The notes: generated by a model from the sequence alone, not told the origin. A DNA stretch of 64,000 bases from Xiphydria camelus (GCA_963678675.1 OY783198.1:13278580-13342579), one strand, 5' to 3'. Numbered from the stretch's first letter, positions 23,868-36,027 are shown. Program-made: numbers and translations.

Positions 23868-24510
23868 CTTGGAATCCAGAGTACTGTTATTATTAGCACA
23901 GTACTTAGTAGGCAGCTGTGTACAAGTTTCATTTTGATCAATTGTGATACCTACTTCTTTTAGGATTTTCTAAGCTCTGTGGCAGCAACTGAAATATTTT
24001 TTTCGAACGAGAGCTCATTTGCCTGCAAAATTAAAATCAGTGCTAGAGTAAAACGATGTACTTTAAAATGTATACAAAAACTATACTCCGAGATATTATA
24101 GTGGCATGCGAGTCACTGACATTAATTTCGATCACTGGGCATAGTAAAACTGTTCATTATTTTAACAATTTTATTATTACATCAGTGTGTAACAACCATT
24201 AACATACAAAAAATTAAGAAAACCACTTACCCTACTCTTAATTATTTCACCAAATGTAACAAAATAATTCACACGACGTGCAACCCGTTAGGGGTTAATA
24301 TGTTACAACTGAAACTTACGAGGTTTTCAGTTACGATTGTCAAACGTTTAACTTACGAGGTATTCAAATTGCCCTACAGATGGCACAATATGAAAAATTA
24401 ACATACGAGGTTTTAACAGAACGTGAAATATAACGTTTAATGTAGTTACGCATAAAACTCAATTTTGTAAAAATTGCACTTACGAGGTTTTCAAAGTAAG
24501 TTATCGATAT

Positions 24511-25129
24511 GCAGTTGTAGAGGTCTGAAATCAAGAGACACGGTAGTGTCTCGCGGCATGTTCATTCAAGTCGTCAGAACGACGCCGCCAGCGCTGTCGC
24601 CGCGAGCACCCGTGTATCTTTACAGGAAAAATGTCTGCCCCCTTCACCCCTCAATTTCAACATCGAATTTTCTCAATAAATATACGGTTATAACCAAAAC
24701 TATGCTTAGTTACGCCATATAAATCGACTATTCTCTATCGATAGAGACCAGAGTAAATTTTGTAAGTTACATATTAATAGAGATTTTTCCTTAGCAACGC
24801 GAAGCCACGCCCCTCGCCCCTCAAAAGTCGAGAATCCGATTTCTCGGGCGATATATATATGTAAAAATATCACAAAAATTCTGCCTGTCTTCGGCGGTAT
24901 TCGGCCATGGTCGGAAATGTGTATACAGATGCGGCCACACGCATACGCCATCAAAAATGTATGTGAGAGTGTGTGAGAGAATATATTCCTTGAATGCTTA
25001 GTTGTTTTTCAAAATTAATAAAATATTTCCATTCGCGAAACGATTTCCCTCGCATTTTTTCGATCCTCGGACGCGCTTGTTAATAAAAAGTAAAAATTCA
25101 GTGTAATCGGAGTAGTGAATCTCAATTGT
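24511..25129. other. Unassigned stretch
   Basis: Mixed composition with a CpG-richer part (24560-24620). It holds a TATCGATAGAG word at 24737 and a (TA)n run at 24851. No gene was recognised. Confidence 0.25.
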
Positions 25130-26727
25130 GGTGAATGTGACAGACGCTCTGACAGCTAGCTATTATCAAATCGTTTGGATTTTTTTTTAATAATCAAGAT
25201 AGTGCACGGAAGCAGTGTCATTTTTCTTTGGTTGCTGGTGCATGAAGAGCAGGAAAGGAGACATCTGTATCTCGGAAGAAGTGGCATCAGATAAGTTACT
25301 TCCTAACTGACTGTCTTAACCTCATTTTCATCCCTTATATAGAACAAATATCTTTGTGGTTATTCTATTTTTTGTTTTCAGCGCCATACGAGAACGCGAC
25401 GGATTGATGGAAATTTGATTTTTCTTCGCAGTCAAAAATCAACCTAGGTAGAAAAGAATTCTCTAGAATTGCAGTACAATGCCACGGTATGAATATCAGG
25501 TTCTACCGACATGACATGCTTCGACAAGGTCTGTATCAACTTTAGCGGTATATTGGGGGCACTGCACTAATCCTGTGGCACATTTTTCTATCTGGGAAAG
25601 CATATTATTATGGTAGTACAGCTGTACAGCATTCCGATAATATACCGTCTTCCCGTACTGACAGTATACATGCATTTTTTACCTCCAATATGCCGGAATT
25701 AAAAATCTCTAGAACTCTGCGGTACAATGCCACGGTAGGAATATTAGGTTCTACCGACATGACATGCTTCGACAAGGTCTGTATCAACTTTAGCGGTATA
25801 TTGGGGGCACTGCACTAATCCTGTGGCACATTTTTCTATCTGGGAAAGCATATTATTATGGTAGTACAGCTGTACAGCGTTCCGATAATATATAATTGGA
25901 ACTTTTGATAATACGAAAGGGGGAATATATCGATAAAGAAAAGATAATAAAATAATTACTTCATTATTGTAATCCAATTCTATCGTATCTCCTACTTTTC
26001 TACCACGGCTTTCCCAGATAGAAAAATGTGCCACAGGATTAGTGCAGTGCCCCCAATATAATGCTAAAGTTGATACAGGCCTTGTCGAAGCATGTCATGT
26101 CGGTAGAATTTGATGTTCCTACCGTGGCATTGTACCGCAGAGTTCTAGAGATTTTTAATTCCGGCATATTAGAGGTAAAAAATGCATGTATACTGTCGGT
26201 ACGGGAAGACAGTATATTATCGGAATGCTGTACAGCTGTACTACCATAATAATATGCTTTCCCAGATAGAAAAATGTGCCACAGGATTAGTGCAGTGCCC
26301 CCAATATACCGCTAAAGTTGATACAGACCTTGTCGAAGCATGTCATGTCGGTAGAACCTGATATTCATACCGTGGCATTGTACCGCAATTCTAGAGAATT
26401 CTTTTCTACCTAGGTTGATTTCTTACTGCGAAGAAAAATCAAATTTCCATCAATCCGTCCCGTTCTCGTATGGCGCTGAAAACAAAAAATAGAATAACCA
26501 CAAAGATATTTGTTCTGTATAAGGGATGAGAATGAGGTTAAGACAGTCAGTTAGGAAGTAACTTATCTGAAGCCACTTCTTCCGAGATACAGATGTCTCC
26601 TTTCCTGCTCTTCATGCACCAGCAACCAAAGAAAAATGACTCTGCTTCCGTGCACTATCTTGATTATTAAAAAAAAATCCAAACGATTTGATAATAGCTA
26701 GCTGTCAGAGCGTCTGTCATATTCACC
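25130..26727. repeat. Foldback element containing four copies of one 165-bp module
   Basis: The outer arms (GGTGAATGTGACAGACGCTC at the left) are inverted at the right over about 500 bp. Inside, the module with CCGACATGACATGCTTCGAC and TTGGGGGCACTGCACTAATC occurs twice forward (25481-25647, 25730-25891) and twice inverted (about 25995-26125 and 26215-26385). The short ORFs only read through the palindrome. Confidence 0.7.
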
Positions 26728-26882
26728 GAGCACTGTCACAATAGTTCATTCGTCGAGCTGGATCTAGCTAATTGTACGCTGAAACATGCCCAAGTCGTAT
26801 TCAGCCCCTTGAGAAGATTTATTTTCAATATTGGACCAAAGGTACGGCAATCCTGTTGCTTCAACTTCCAGGTATATTAATT

Positions 26883-27575
26883 GTAAGTATTACTGGAGAA
26901 CGAGTAGGTTAAAAGATTTTCGTGAACTCACGATTTTCTGATGTCATTTCGTACAGGTGCAACCGAAGAGGATTTAGCTCGTGTCCTGTCCGTAAAAAGA
27001 TGACTCGATGGACATCGGAGAATGTCAGGCTTGTCACCGAGCGCCTATTACCCACGGTACATTAATTGCAATGCGCGCTTCTCGTTTCATTCAACTATTC
27101 CAGCGTTAAATAACTTTTACTTCTTTCAAGGTAATCACCTTTTATGAACTGTTCGTGGTAGGAGGCAGCGATCGATAATAGAGACTCGTCGTAGACAAGT
27201 TCGTCTATTAAAACTAAAAGGCAATTGGTGTGCAACTGGAACATCATCGCAGGAATAATTTGTCTACGATTAGTCACAATCATTGATCATTGCCCCCTAT
27301 GATCAACAATTCGTACAAGGTAAATGCTTTGAAAGAAGTAAAAGTTACTTAGAGCAGGAATAGTTTAAACGAAAATCGCATATTGCAATGAAAGTACTAT
27401 GGGTGAAAGGCGCTCGGTGACAAGCCTGACATTCTCCGATCCATCGAGTCATCTTTTTACGGACAGGACATGAGCTAGATCCTCTTCGGTTGCACCTGTA
27501 CGAGATGACATGTCAGAAAATCGTGAGTCTTCATGAAAATCTTCTGACCTACTCGTTCTGCAATAATACACTTAG
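26883..27575. repeat. Foldback element
   Basis: GAGAACGAGTAGG, GGTGCAACCGAAGAGGAT and AAAAAGATGACTCGATGGA at the left recur inverted at the right (27400-27575). The loop is about 220 bp. No gene. Confidence 0.65.
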
Positions 27576-27644
27576 TAATAAAAAGCTATTCTCCTACATG
27601 TACGTATTCTCCTCATGAATAAATTCCAAAAAGTAGTGAAATCC

Positions 27645-28771
27645 CCCCACAAAAACAGATTCTCTGTAAAAAAAGGCGGCATGTTCATTCAGTGCCAACA
27701 AAAATTGATACGTAAAATACTCTCCAAAAAAGATTTGAAATCAATTAAGATCGCCATGTTCAAGAGTTATATATAAAAAGTAAAAGGCATCATTTGAAAG
27801 GGAAATTATTGTAAATCAAGTGACTACAAAATTCGACTAAAAAAATTTATAAAAAAATTTTAATAAAAAAGAACGCCGCGTTTTTTCCCTTCGAAATAAA
27901 AAATTCAGACACAGAATTATACTCGATGTTTATGCACTTATGATTTTAAATAAATTCATACACTTATATGATACCACCAGTATACCGAATGTCGTACGAG
28001 AAACCGATCAGGCGGGGGCCTTCTGAATTTCTCTGAATTTGACTTCGGCACTGCAATTTCTGAATCACTCTAACACCGTCCAAGCACTACCAATTATTCG
28101 GTATAGTGGACAAAATATGAAAACTTAAACGCGGCAAGTTCTTTTTTATTACAATTTTTTTATAAATTTTTTTTAGTCGAATTTTGTAGTCACTTGATTT
28201 ACAATAATTTCCCTTTCAAATGATGCCTTTTACTTTTTATATATAACTCTTGAACATGGCGATCTTAATTGATTTCAAATCTTTTTTGGAGAGTATTTTA
28301 CGTATCAATTTTTGTTGGCACTGAATGAACATGCCGCCTTTTTTTTTACAGAGAATCTGTTTTTGTGGGGTATGATACCACCAGTATACCAAATGTCGTA
28401 CGAGAAACCGATCAGGCGGGGGCCTTCTGAATTTCTCTGAATTTGACTTCAGCAGTGCAATTTATGAATCACTCTAACACCGTACAAGCACTACCAATTA
28501 TTCGGTATAGTGGACAAAATATGAAAACTTAAACGCGGCAAGTTCTTTTTTATTAAAATTTTTTTATAAATTTTTTTAGTCGAATTTTGTAGTCACTTGA
28601 TTTACAATAATTTCCCTTTCAAATGATGCCTTTTACTTTTTATATAAAACTCTTTAACATGGCGATCTTAATTGATTTCAAATCTTTTTTGGAGAGTATT
28701 TTACGTATCAATTTTTGTTGGCACTGAATGAACATGCCGCCTTTTTTTTACAGAGAATCTGTTTTTGTGGG
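27645..28771. repeat. 404-bp tandem duplication preceded by an inverted half-copy
   Basis: The unit starting TATGATACCACCAGTATACC occurs at 27967-28370 and again at 28371-28771 with few differences. Its last part (AGAGAATCTGTTTTTGTGGG and the preceding 220 bp) is also present inverted at 27645-27870, so the block can form two alternative hairpins. Confidence 0.75.
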
Positions 28772-29394
28772 TTCATTTTACAGATTCTTTGCACGTCAAA
28801 GTATAGCATAGGTACGTTCCATTAACATTTTTTTAATACGCTAGTGTTTCCAAAAAGTATGATTAATTTGCTACAATCGTACTTTTTCAAATTTTGTAAT
28901 TCGAATTCTATAAACTGTTTGAATTTTGTAATTCTAATTTTAAAATCGTAATTCGGTCTTAGCATAAAAAGATAATCATATAACATTTTTAAATTTCATT
29001 TGTAATCCGTATACATATTCAATAACAAACAAAAATAAACTGTTCGGATATAATTATTCGCTGAATTATAAGTGCGTTTCTCTACAAGATTGTGACATCA
29101 TCGGAAAGGCAGAGAGACGCACTTATACCAAGCAACGAGTGCGAGGGAGATAGTCTTACTATAGGTACTATGACGTAGCGCTGCAGTTTTAAATATCGTT
29201 TTCCAACTTTGATAACGCGGAAAATAAAAAATGAAAAAAATGCGGGGTAATTAATGAATTTTGTCTGCAATAAAAAAATATATATTAAAACCGAATTAGC
29301 GACATATAAATCATCCTTAATTTAATTAATCTATTCAACAGAATGTGCCTCTCAAAGGGTTAATATTTAATGTTTTTTCAGGAATAATTCATGC
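28772..29394. other. AT-rich stretch with a small hairpin element
   Basis: TATAAGTGCGTTTCTC at 29067 and GAGACGCACTTATA at 29113-29126 form a short inverted repeat. The sequence before it (about 28965-29065) resembles 49800-49905. Nothing else was recognised. Confidence 0.35.
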
Positions 29395-30240
29395 GTTCAA
29401 ACGAGAAAAATAGAGTGAAAATTCCTGGAACTATCCTTCACCTTGAATGACCTTGAATCCAAGATGGCAGATCCAATATGGCAGATGATGAATTCCAGAA
29501 ATTTATCAAAATTTGAAGATAATGGCCCAAAACTTGTTACTCTGGGGTTTTCGGGGTCACTCATTACGATGCTGATGTCCAAATCATTCTATTCTCAAAT
29601 TCAAGATGGCAGATCCAATATGGCGGATGATGAATTCCAGACATTTTTAGAATTTGAAGATTATGGCCAGCAACTTGTTACTCGGGGGTTTTCGGGGTCA
29701 CTAATTATGATGCTGATGTTCAAATTGGTCTATTCTCAAATCCAAGATTCTCAAATTCAAAGTGACTGTTTTGTTGTTGTACAAGGTACTATCTTGGCTT
29801 CAAAGTTGGGATGCTTATGTTTTTTGATGTGCAGAGTATGAAAAAAAGTTATCCGCAAATCTCACCTTCAAGAATTTTCCAAGGATACCATTTACCATGG
29901 AACAATTTTGGACAATAATCTTCAAATGATAAACTTCTGGAATTCATCATCCGCCACATTGGATCCGCCATCTTGAATTTGAGACCGATATGGACATCAG
30001 CATCGTAATGAGTGACCCCGAAAACCTCCGAGTAATAAGTTTTGAGCGATAATTTTTCCTGCCAAATTTGTTTCATTGGATTTGCCTTGTTGCCTTGTTG
30101 TTTGCCTTGTTGGTGGTTGATAATATATCGACCAGCAGTCAGGTCGGGGCCTCCACATAGGAAATTACTTGATTTATTTATGAATTTCACGTCTAAAAAG
30201 AGGTCGCTTTTAACTGAAATTTCCCCGGCGTTAAAAGGTT
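29395..30240. mobile_element. Second copy of the ATGGCGG-module / GGTCGATATATCGACC family
   Basis: Direct copies of a module with AAGATGGCAGATCCAATATG, ACTTGTTACTCGGGGGTTTT and TCAAATTGGTCTATTCTC, an inverted copy near 29940-30040, and an end with ATATCGACCAGCAGTCAGGT and TTTAACTGAAATTTCCCC match 18278-18981. No intact gene. Confidence 0.55.
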
Positions 30241-30800
30241 AAAGGATAGGGAAGATCAAGCCAAGTTGATGAAGAAGTTGGCTCCCCGTTTTCATTACTT
30301 GACGAGGGGTCAACATCTTGCATCAACTTGTCCGTTCTTCCATACGTCATTTCAACAAATAAAAATATTGAAAAACTCTTCAGAAATTAAAGAAGAGCTT
30401 GCAACCCGATTACGTGTACGAATTTTATTGCATGTCCTCTTTTGCACATAGACACACTGGCAATGTGTAATTTTGTGGACGTAAATGTTGCATACACGAA
30501 TTTCGCACGCACACGGATTCGACGTGTGTTTTTTTTCGTAGAAGCTTACCGACCGGATGTAACTTTGGATACGCGAACATTGCAACTGCGAAATAGCCAT
30601 TGAGATGACCGTACATACGTATAGGTATACAGTTAACACGAGGAAACCCGACAGGAATTGTGCGAATGCGAGTGAGAGAGAGAGCACCGATTTATCCCGT
30701 CGAATGCGTAAGTCCTTCTTTGTTGCACGCTCCAACCGAACAAGTGCGAGATGGACAGAGAACGTTCGATGGGGCCGCTCTTATACGTTCGGTGGCATAA
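30241..30800. other. Unassigned stretch before a microsatellite
   Basis: Moderately CpG-rich sequence from 30410 on. Small overlapping ORFs on both strands have no recognisable domains. Confidence 0.25.
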
Positions 30801-30803
30801 ATC

Positions 30804-30805
<2 letters not shown>

Positions 30806-30854
<49 letters not shown>

Positions 30855-30972
30855 CCTCTCCCCCTCCCACTCCCCTCCCACTACCCTCCCACTCCCCCTC
30901 CCCCTCTCCCACTCCCCCTCTCCCTCCCCTCTCCCCCTCCCCCTCTCCCCCCTCTCTCTCTCTCTCTCTCGG
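30806..30972. repeat. (TC)n/(CCCTC)n low-complexity tract
   Basis: A TC dinucleotide run passes into CTCCC-rich sequence and back to TC. All long ORFs overlapping it (30605-31039 and others) are artefacts of this composition. Confidence 0.9.
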
Positions 30973-31013
30973 CACAAACTATCCGGATAACCCAATATAT
31001 TGCAAGCTTGTGA

Positions 31014-31185
31014 TCCAAATAGCACAAATGTCAGAATGACGTCTTAAGGCATCTTTTTAAAGATATTTTTCAGAAACTATTGATGAAGTGTCTGAAAGAC
31101 GTCATTTCAATGGACACAACACGTTATCTTTAAATGGGCTAGGACTTCAAAAAGATAACTTATAGACGTCTTTGTGCTATCTAAG
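31014..31185. repeat. GACGTC-rich palindromic repeat, copy 2
   Basis: Runs from CCAAATAGCACAAATGTC to AGACGTCTTTGTGCTATCT. It shares ATTTCAATGGACA, GTGTCTGAAAGACGTC-like and GACGTCTTTGTGCTATCT words with 1805-1988. Confidence 0.55.
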
Positions 31186-31274
31186 GCATTGAAACAAATT
31201 GCAAAATAAAAAAAATTCCTGAAAAGATACGGTCTTTTTCAAAGAACATGATTCCGAGGTTCATTACTCCTATG

Positions 31275-31508
31275 CGGAAAGAAAAGAAGTGGTTGTGGTA
31301 ACTGTATATTTTTGTAAAACTATTCGAGTTTGATGATCAGTACTAGTTTATTATAATATAGACTATATATTATGTAGTCGTGGCAGCTATTTTTTAGTTA
31401 ACGGAGCTAGAATAAAAATAGTTATGAGAACCATTATTTAAACGGTTACTAGTAGTAACCATTTAGTAAAATGTAGTTGTCGTAACCACTTCTTTTCTTT
31501 CAGTGTAC
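31275..31508. repeat. Small inverted-repeat element, GAAAGAAAAGAAGTGGTT arms
   Basis: GAAAGAAAAGAAGTGGTTGT at 31278 and AACCACTTCTTTTCTTTC at 31485 are inverted. The right end continues AGTGTA, as in other TACACTGARAAA-ended elements here (compare 55869-60456). Confidence 0.5.
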
Positions 31509-32153
31509 GATTGATGCTTTCGTAGATACTTGTACCTGTTTTAGATATCTTTACATTTTAGGCTACACCTTGAGTATCATATAAATTTATTTATTTCGTA
31601 AAAAATCTCGCCTTTAATTAATAGTTTTAACTTTAGCTTCTTGATGGAAAAACGACGAACAAAAATACCCTAAAACTCTCGAAACTATGGTTTGTTTCTT
31701 TGAAAAGAAAAACAGATAAAATGTGCGTAGTTTTCTAATCCTAGCGTAAATAATATTCGAAAGAATTACTTAATCTTCAAGAGTGCCAAACACTGTAGCA
31801 AGCGAGTGTGTCGAACCATCGATAGTTCGCCAATATTCATTAGCTCGTTCCCTTGATAGACAAAAAACAATTTACAATACATTTTGCGCCCTCAACGCCG
31901 CCGCCGCCGCCGCCGCAAAATAACCTCCATTTTTGTAAGACTCCCGGACAAATATTGACCCTAAAATTCATTGCGATAAAAAAACGCGCCCATATTGGGC
32001 TTTCGGTAAGAACGGATAATTACGTCACTCCCAACCGCAAGAGTTACTCCCAACTTCGGAGCGGACTTCGCTCCTTAAATTTCACGTCATCCGGTACACC
32101 TGTCCTTCCCCCTCCCCTCTCTCTATCACAGGCCGTCTCGCGATCACCCCTTA
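31509..32153. other. Unassigned stretch with a (CCG)n run
   Basis: AT-rich to 31880, then a CCGCCGCCG run (31896-31915). No gene was recognised. Confidence 0.25.
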
Positions 32154-32502
32154 GGCCCGCTGCACACGTCCGTCTTTTAACCGTGCGGTACCGCTGCGGT
32201 GCCGGAATTGCGGTTGGTGATATCAGTCCCGGTGCACACGTCGTTGCGGTGCCGCTGCGTTGCCGCAGCAATTCAATGCACTCTATAGACGGGAAAGTAC
32301 TGAGAAGCCGGAGGTGCGTGTGCGGTATCGTTGCGGTGTCGTGGGGAACTGCGGCGAAAGACTGCCGCAAGAGGAACGCACGGCGCCGCAACGTCACCGG
32401 AGGTGTGTGTGCAGCGCTACAATCTATCTATGGTATCACCGACCGCAATTCCAGCGCCGCAGCGGTACCGCACGGTTAAAAGACGGACGTGTGCAGCGGG
32501 CC
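32154..32502. mobile_element. PIF/Harbinger-type MITE, 349 bp, TTA target duplication
   Basis: The ends GGCCCGCTGCACACGTCCGT and ACGGACGTGTGCAGCGGGCC are inverted for about 65 bp and bounded by TTA (32151-32153 and 32503-32505). It is GC-rich. The overlapping ORFs read through the palindrome. Confidence 0.75.
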
Positions 32503-34960
32503 TTATTAATTCGACATTCTAAAATTGCTCCTCGCCTCTTCTGCAGACTGTACTACGTCCCTACGCGATGTGCGCGCGCACCCTTCTTCCCCCTCTTCTT
32601 TCTCCTTCTCCTTCGCAGGACACGCGCCAGCACTGGGCAACCCCCATACACGTGCGAATACACGTGTACGCGCGCACGCGAGCACCCGTCTCGTTACACC
32701 TACATATATGTATAAGCGCTTCCCTTCTTATGTAAACCGTGTGCGCGCTGCTTCTCCAACTACGCAGCGAAGCGTTCCGAGGCAGATCGCACACCGAGAG
32801 CGAGTGAGTAGGAGTACCACCGGTGTCGCACGTCGACGACGCACACCTGACGCGGCCGCTAGTCCTCGACGAGTGGTCGAACAGATGAGTGCGGGCGCGT
32901 GAATATCGCCTTCGGGCGCGTAAACGCGACATGACCGTGAGCGAGAGGAGGAAAGCAACACACGCTCCAACGAGTGAAAAATTGCCCATTGGTGAATCCG
33001 TCGAGTGACGCGCGCGCGCGACTAATGCAGTGCCGTTCGTCATCGGCGCTGTTTGATACGATTGCCGCTGGTGTTGACTCCCGACGCTCCCGACCAGAGC
33101 TGTACATCTGTATGCGACGCATTGACGTCACGGCGTCTGTCCACCGGCGCGGTGTATGACGTTCCTATCCGCGATGCGCGCGCGGTAGTTCAATTGCCGA
33201 TGACAACGACTCTATATCGCGCACCAAACGAGCGGCGGCGAAGCCCTCGAAGAATTCCCGGCGGTGCGCTGAGTGACGGGAGCAGCGCGTGCGGTGGAGC
33301 AGGATACGAAGCGGTTGCGGATCCGGAGAAACGGTTTGTTTCCTGCAGAAAGCTGACGATTGTGTGGCGGAAATTCGACGCACGGAATTGTACAAAAACG
33401 ATAATAGTGTCGAAGCGAAGACGACAGGGACACGTCGACGAATCCAATAGAGTTCCTTTACGCCGGGTTTCGTTGCGCTACGGTGAAAAGAGAAAAAAGA
33501 AGATTCCACGGAAAAGAACGTCGATGACGGCGATACATATATCGCTTTCGAAGGGCATTCTCACGGGGAAACGAAAACACGGAGATGTTGAACGTAAGCG
33601 CAATTCGCGCAGACATAACGAGCGTCGCAACGATCTAACGTGGCGCGCAAAAGGAGCACGTGTGTCGCTGCACGGCGCGTTTGCATTTCGCACCGGCTCG
33701 ATCTCGAATCGAATCGATATCACGCCAACAGTCAATGACGACGATTATTGGCGAGAGCTCTTCTATTCCGCACGTTGCACGTTGGAACCTCTGTCTGATT
33801 CGTCATCCCGCAACCGGAGATCGCACGAAACCGCGCGTTCGGCCACGCTGGATATCGGCCGCGACTAGAGACACGGGCCGGACGAACGCTTCTGCTAGAA
33901 ACCATACTAGCCGGTCGATGAGTCGCGCGGTGTACCGCGCGGAGCGAAATACGTACGGAGAGAGAGCTTTCCCAACGGTTTTTACGGCGGACTTTGTATA
34001 CGTATACGATTCCCACGAGTGCGAATAGAATGGTGACGATATTTGAGTGCCTCGAGTGAAAATAAAACGGCTCTTTTTCGCCGATCATTTTAAATAAGAG
34101 AGAGAGAGAGAGAGAGAGAGTGAGAGCCATCGGATTTTGGCCGGTGGAAAATTCGAGCAATATATCCCGACGCTTCCGCGGCGGCAGTGCACATTACGCG
34201 TTCCCGAGTGCCGCGCGGCTGTCTCTGACGTCACGTATGTGTATCGTCACTCCGTTCGTCTCTCTTTTGTCTTTCTTTGCCCCGTAAAGGAGTGGGAATA
34301 CATATCAGAAATAATTGTCGGGACGAAGAACGCTTTTAGCGGTTCGCGTCCCCGATCGGATACTCGCACCCGAGGCGAGAGGAGAGCTGGCGCAAAGGGA
34401 TCGGAAAGGAACGCGGCGAGAGACGGAAGCGCGTGTCGATAAGCCGCGATATATGTATGCCGCGCTCGTATCGAGACGTATATTTTTGGAGAATTTTCAT
34501 CGGCCGCGAAGCGCGCGCGAGTTATTCCGCGTCATGAACTGGAATTGCGGACGAACGAGTGCTCAGAGCGTCGAATGAGACTCGACGAGATACATATGTG
34601 AAACGGAAGCGGAATCGATTATCGCTGATAAAGAGAAGAATTAATATATGCATATACACTTGTAGATACCAAAATGTGGTATTGATGATAAGACGTGTAC
34701 ATATACAAAAGAAAAAAAAGAAGAGGAAAACATATGTTATATATGTTTAATATATTTTTGGATTGCCTGTTGAAACGCGAATGCGAGATGATTTTGGCGG
34801 GTGAGTACAGTTGTTTCGAATTACGTATACGTTATGGTATGTGGAGACTCGCTAAAGAATCTCAGCGCGCACAGCGCGCACCTACTTGTGTCGCGAAAAT
34901 CAAGCGATGACAGGTATAGGTAGTCGTCAAATACAGAGTAAGTGTCGCTGTTAAACTAAT
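32503..34960 (+). promoter_or_regulatory. CpG-rich region, candidate promoter and 5'UTR of an unidentified transcript
   Basis: About 2.4 kb is strikingly CpG-rich (CGCGCGCGCG near 33009, many TCGA and GCGC words) compared with its AT-rich surroundings. Long ORFs on both strands overlap each other (33053-33868 plus, 32561-33043 minus) and show no domains, which fits untranslated GC-rich sequence. A donor-like CGG|gtgagtac lies at 34801 and a (GA)n run at 34095-34121. It could be an alternative promoter inside the long intron of the winged-eye-like gene or belong to a separate RNA. Confidence 0.35.
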
Positions 34961-35078
34961 GAATCAAAAACATGGACGTTATCTTATAAAACGAACAATT
35001 TTCTTACTAAAATATATAAATAATATCTAAAATACTACCGTTTCTCCATGACGAGTATACTCGTCAATCACAGTGAAT

Positions 35079-35100
35079 GGGGGGGGGGGGGGGGGGGGGG
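35079..35100. repeat. Homopolymer of 22 G
   Basis: An uninterrupted G run. It could be an assembly-sensitive site. Confidence 0.95.
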
Positions 35101-35472
35101 TCTAACGGGTGGAAAAAACCTCTATTTTTACGAATTTATTTTAGAGCTATTGTTGAAGTAGATATATTTTAATGTTTCGCATGCTATAAAGCATCATTCG
35201 AACGTTTTGTAATTTTTTTGTAGAAATAAGCCGGTGACGAAGCATTTTCAAGGACGCCTTTTAGAAAAGATGATTTGCGGTGGACACTATATTTCAGCGT
35301 AGAATTATCTCAAATCAAAAAATCAAAGCAATTTAGTTAAAACAGATGTTATTCTAGACCCCTACGTTTTTCTTTAATTTTTCTTTCCATTTTTAAATTT
35401 TTGGTAGTTGTTTGAAGTAAAAATGGCGATTTTTCACGAAAAAATCCGTCATTTTGTTGCTGTAAAACCCCC
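35101..35472. other. AT-rich host sequence of a nested inverted repeat
   Basis: AGACCCCTACGTTTTTCTTT at 35355 is inverted at 36046-36066, so 35355-36066 is an inverted-repeat unit into which the piggyBac-type MITE inserted. No gene. Confidence 0.4.
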
Positions 35473-35476
35473 TTAA

Positions 35477-36027
35477 CCCGTCAGCACTCGCGCTCCCGTC
35501 CCACCGTTCTTTACTCGCGTGATTAGAGATTCTCTCACGGCTGCGCTCGCAACGTATTTGTCGCGTAAATCTCAGTTGGCGGGTGAGGGAAATTATTGTA
35601 AAATTTTTTTTTCAGATGTAGGTATATAATTTTGTAATGCAAAAAATGGATTGGGCGTTTTTTTATTTAAAAAATTAGAAAAATTAAATTAAAATGCAAA
35701 TATTTATTTCCCTCGTTTCCCTCTAGCCGCCAGCAGTGGCGAGAATTGCCGAGCGCGGCCGACTACGCGCGAAGGCAACACGGCTCCCAGCCTACTTTAC
35801 TCGCGCCGTGAGAGAAACTCTCACACTTAGTTTCGCGTCAAGAAAAATATTTTTTTTTTCGAATTTGACTGAATCTTTTTGTTTTTAATTTACACTGAAA
35901 GAAAGAGGAATAGTTGTTTAAGGATAAAAAAAATTCTCTAAGCATTTGGATGATTTTTGTAAAAGTTTCCTATACTTACCGTAAAAATTTGCATGAGAGA
36001 AATGCTCATAGCGCGAGTGCTGACGGG
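35477..36027. mobile_element. piggyBac-type MITE, 551 bp, TTAA target duplication
   Basis: The termini CCCGTCAGCACTCGCGC and GCGCGAGTGCTGACGGG are bounded by TTAA (35473-35476 and 36028-36031). CCC...GGG ends with TTAA are diagnostic of piggyBac. There is no transposase. Confidence 0.8.

Larger units (their letters stand above)
22399..24510 (-). mobile_element. Element with 40-bp inverted ends and repeated TACGAGGTTTTCA motif
   Basis: The ends share ATATCGATA, then CTTACTTTGAAAACCTCG and TAAGTGCAATTT (22399-22440 and, inverted, 24469-24510). TACGAGGTTTTCA or close variants recur at about 22596, 24312, 24352, 24402 and 24480, plus the inverted copy in the left end. These are probable subterminal binding sites. 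It contains an acidic ORF (22932-23435, minus) and a later SINE insertion (23477-23867). No target duplication was found and the superfamily is not recognised. Confidence 0.6.

Noticed and set aside
30605..31039. ORFs of 130-144 codons on both strands
   Set aside because: They are created by the TC/GA microsatellite and have no non-repeat conserved sequence.
33053..33868. 271-codon ORF in the CpG-rich region
   Set aside because: Arg-rich, overlapped by antisense ORFs, no domain recognised. Considered 5'UTR-like; kept only as part of the regulatory entry.
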